Part shown: in pieces, positions 13,261 through 13,819 of the stretch
Numbering within the stretch: the stretch's first letter is position 1
Layout of the letters: every line of letters starts with the position of its first letter
Source: Dolichospermum compactum NIES-806
Lineage (GTDB): Bacteria > Cyanobacteriota > Cyanobacteriia > Cyanobacteriales > Nostocaceae
Length of the DNA: 13,819 nucleotides
Direction of reading: 5' to 3'
NCBI RefSeq assembly: GCF_002368115.1
Contig: NZ_AP018316.1
Coordinates: 3,035,874 to 3,049,692, forward strand
The notes under the pieces: model-generated
The model's input: only the letters and a program-made list of their open reading frames with translations
Told to the model about the DNA's origin: nothing
Database searches by the model: none
Position numbers and translations under genes: made by a program

Positions 13261-13819
13261 TATGGCAAAAGCTAAAGCTGACAAAGGTTCTATCGGTCTA
13301 ATGTCTGAAAAAAACAGACTCAAGGTAAACTTCCCTAGACAATACTTCCCAGGCATAAGTCAGATTAGGAAAGGATTACAACTGTCTGATACCCCTAGCA
13401 ATAGAGCAAAAGCAGTTGAGATAATAGAACAATTGCAAATCGAATTAAAGCGCGGTAAATAGTTAATACGAATATTCCCATTACCCGAAAATGGTGAATT
13501 ATGGCAATTATTAAAGTCATTACCACAACAGGACGGTAATGAAAATGATGTAGTCTTTAAATCACGTGATTTAAAGATTTTAAATGAAGTATTAGCAGGT
13601 TGTCATTGGAGAGGGCATGAGCAGCGCAAACTTAAAGGAATAATACCTACTTTGATAAAACAGGGTAAGTTGACAAAATACCTGCCACCTTACAACACTC
13701 GACACACATTCATTACTCATCAAATTTTTGATTTAGGACGTGATGAGAAAATAGTGTCGGCTTGGTGTGGACACAACGAGAAGGTGTCAGAGAAGCATTA
13801 CCAGGATGTCTCTGATAGA
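13253..13819 (+). pseudogene. Decayed tyrosine recombinase (phage-type integrase), runs off the window
   Basis: A frame from 13253 (TTG) or, more likely, the ATG at 13262 encodes a basic N-terminal arm-type domain (KNRLKVNFPRQYFPGISQIRK, then TPSNRAKAVEIIEQLQIELK) and stops at a TAG at 13460-13462. In exactly the same frame, with no further stop, 119 codons continue to the window end and encode the C-terminal part of a tyrosine recombinase: IFPLPENGELWQLLKSLP, then GCHWRGHEQ, LPPYNTRHTFITHQ (second catalytic Arg), SAWCGHNEKVSEKHYQD (His/Trp and the nucleophilic Tyr). The core-binding domain and the first half of the catalytic domain with the first Arg are absent between the two parts, so more than 100 codons are missing. 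A whole integrase of this type would be expected at about 350-400 residues. Most likely dead. The extreme C-terminus lies outside the window. Confidence 0.8.

Noticed and set aside
1..13819. CRISPR array or tRNA/rRNA genes
   Set aside because: No regularly spaced direct repeats with unique spacers and no cloverleaf or rRNA sequence were seen; the tandem repeats present are short heptamer-type units.

Overview
The window looks like chromosomal DNA of an AT-rich, heterocyst-forming cyanobacterium of the Nostocales. The evidence is a full-length hetR (master regulator of heterocyst differentiation), the rimO-crhR gene pair known from cyanobacteria, seven copies of the cyanobacterial HIP1 octamer GCGATCGC (866, 3112, 5142, 6551, 8996, 9610, 11764), heptamer-type short tandem repeats, and insertion-sequence relics of cyanobacterial type. 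The exact genus cannot be told from the sequence alone.

Layout, left to right. A 374-bp hetR leader with a stem-loop is followed by hetR (+). Convergent with hetR is a small exported protein built from four regularly spaced cysteine pairs (-). Then comes rpsD (ribosomal protein S4, +), which converges on moaA (molybdopterin biosynthesis, -) across a long AT-rich inverted repeat. The moaA upstream region holds a MITE/REP-like palindromic element and a perfect 17-bp palindrome just before a two-gene unit (+): a 62-residue AtzG/DUF4089-like subunit and an AtzE-type amidase-signature hydrolase.

Positions 5730-7206 are a graveyard of mobile DNA. It holds a 5' fragment of an IS1634-type (DUF4277) transposase, an antisense scrap that reads like a HEAT-repeat protein, and a 637-bp internally deleted IS701-like element with perfect 21-bp terminal inverted repeats. 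Next, on the minus strand, are three closely spaced membrane-protein genes (BASS-family transporter, DUF1622, DUF202), then a terminator-like hairpin, then crhR (DEAD-box RNA helicase) and upstream of it rimO (ribosomal protein S12 methylthiotransferase), arranged as a rimO-crhR operon.

The right end is a gene-poor stretch of about 970 bp with repeats, hairpins and one strong but orphan Shine-Dalgarno sequence. It leads into a decayed tyrosine recombinase: the N-terminal arm domain is intact, followed by an in-frame TAG and then, still in the same frame, the C-terminal half of the catalytic domain, running off the window.

Functionally this is a patchwork, not one pathway: cell differentiation (hetR), translation (rpsD, rimO, crhR), cofactor synthesis (moaA), nitrogen-compound hydrolysis (AtzG/AtzE-like) and membrane transport. 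I did not find a complete new defence, CRISPR or biosynthetic system. The least explained items are the cysteine-module protein beside hetR, the AtzG/AtzE-like pair away from any cyanuric-acid pathway genes, the BASS-DUF1622-DUF202 cluster, and the palindrome and direct repeats in front of the broken integrase.
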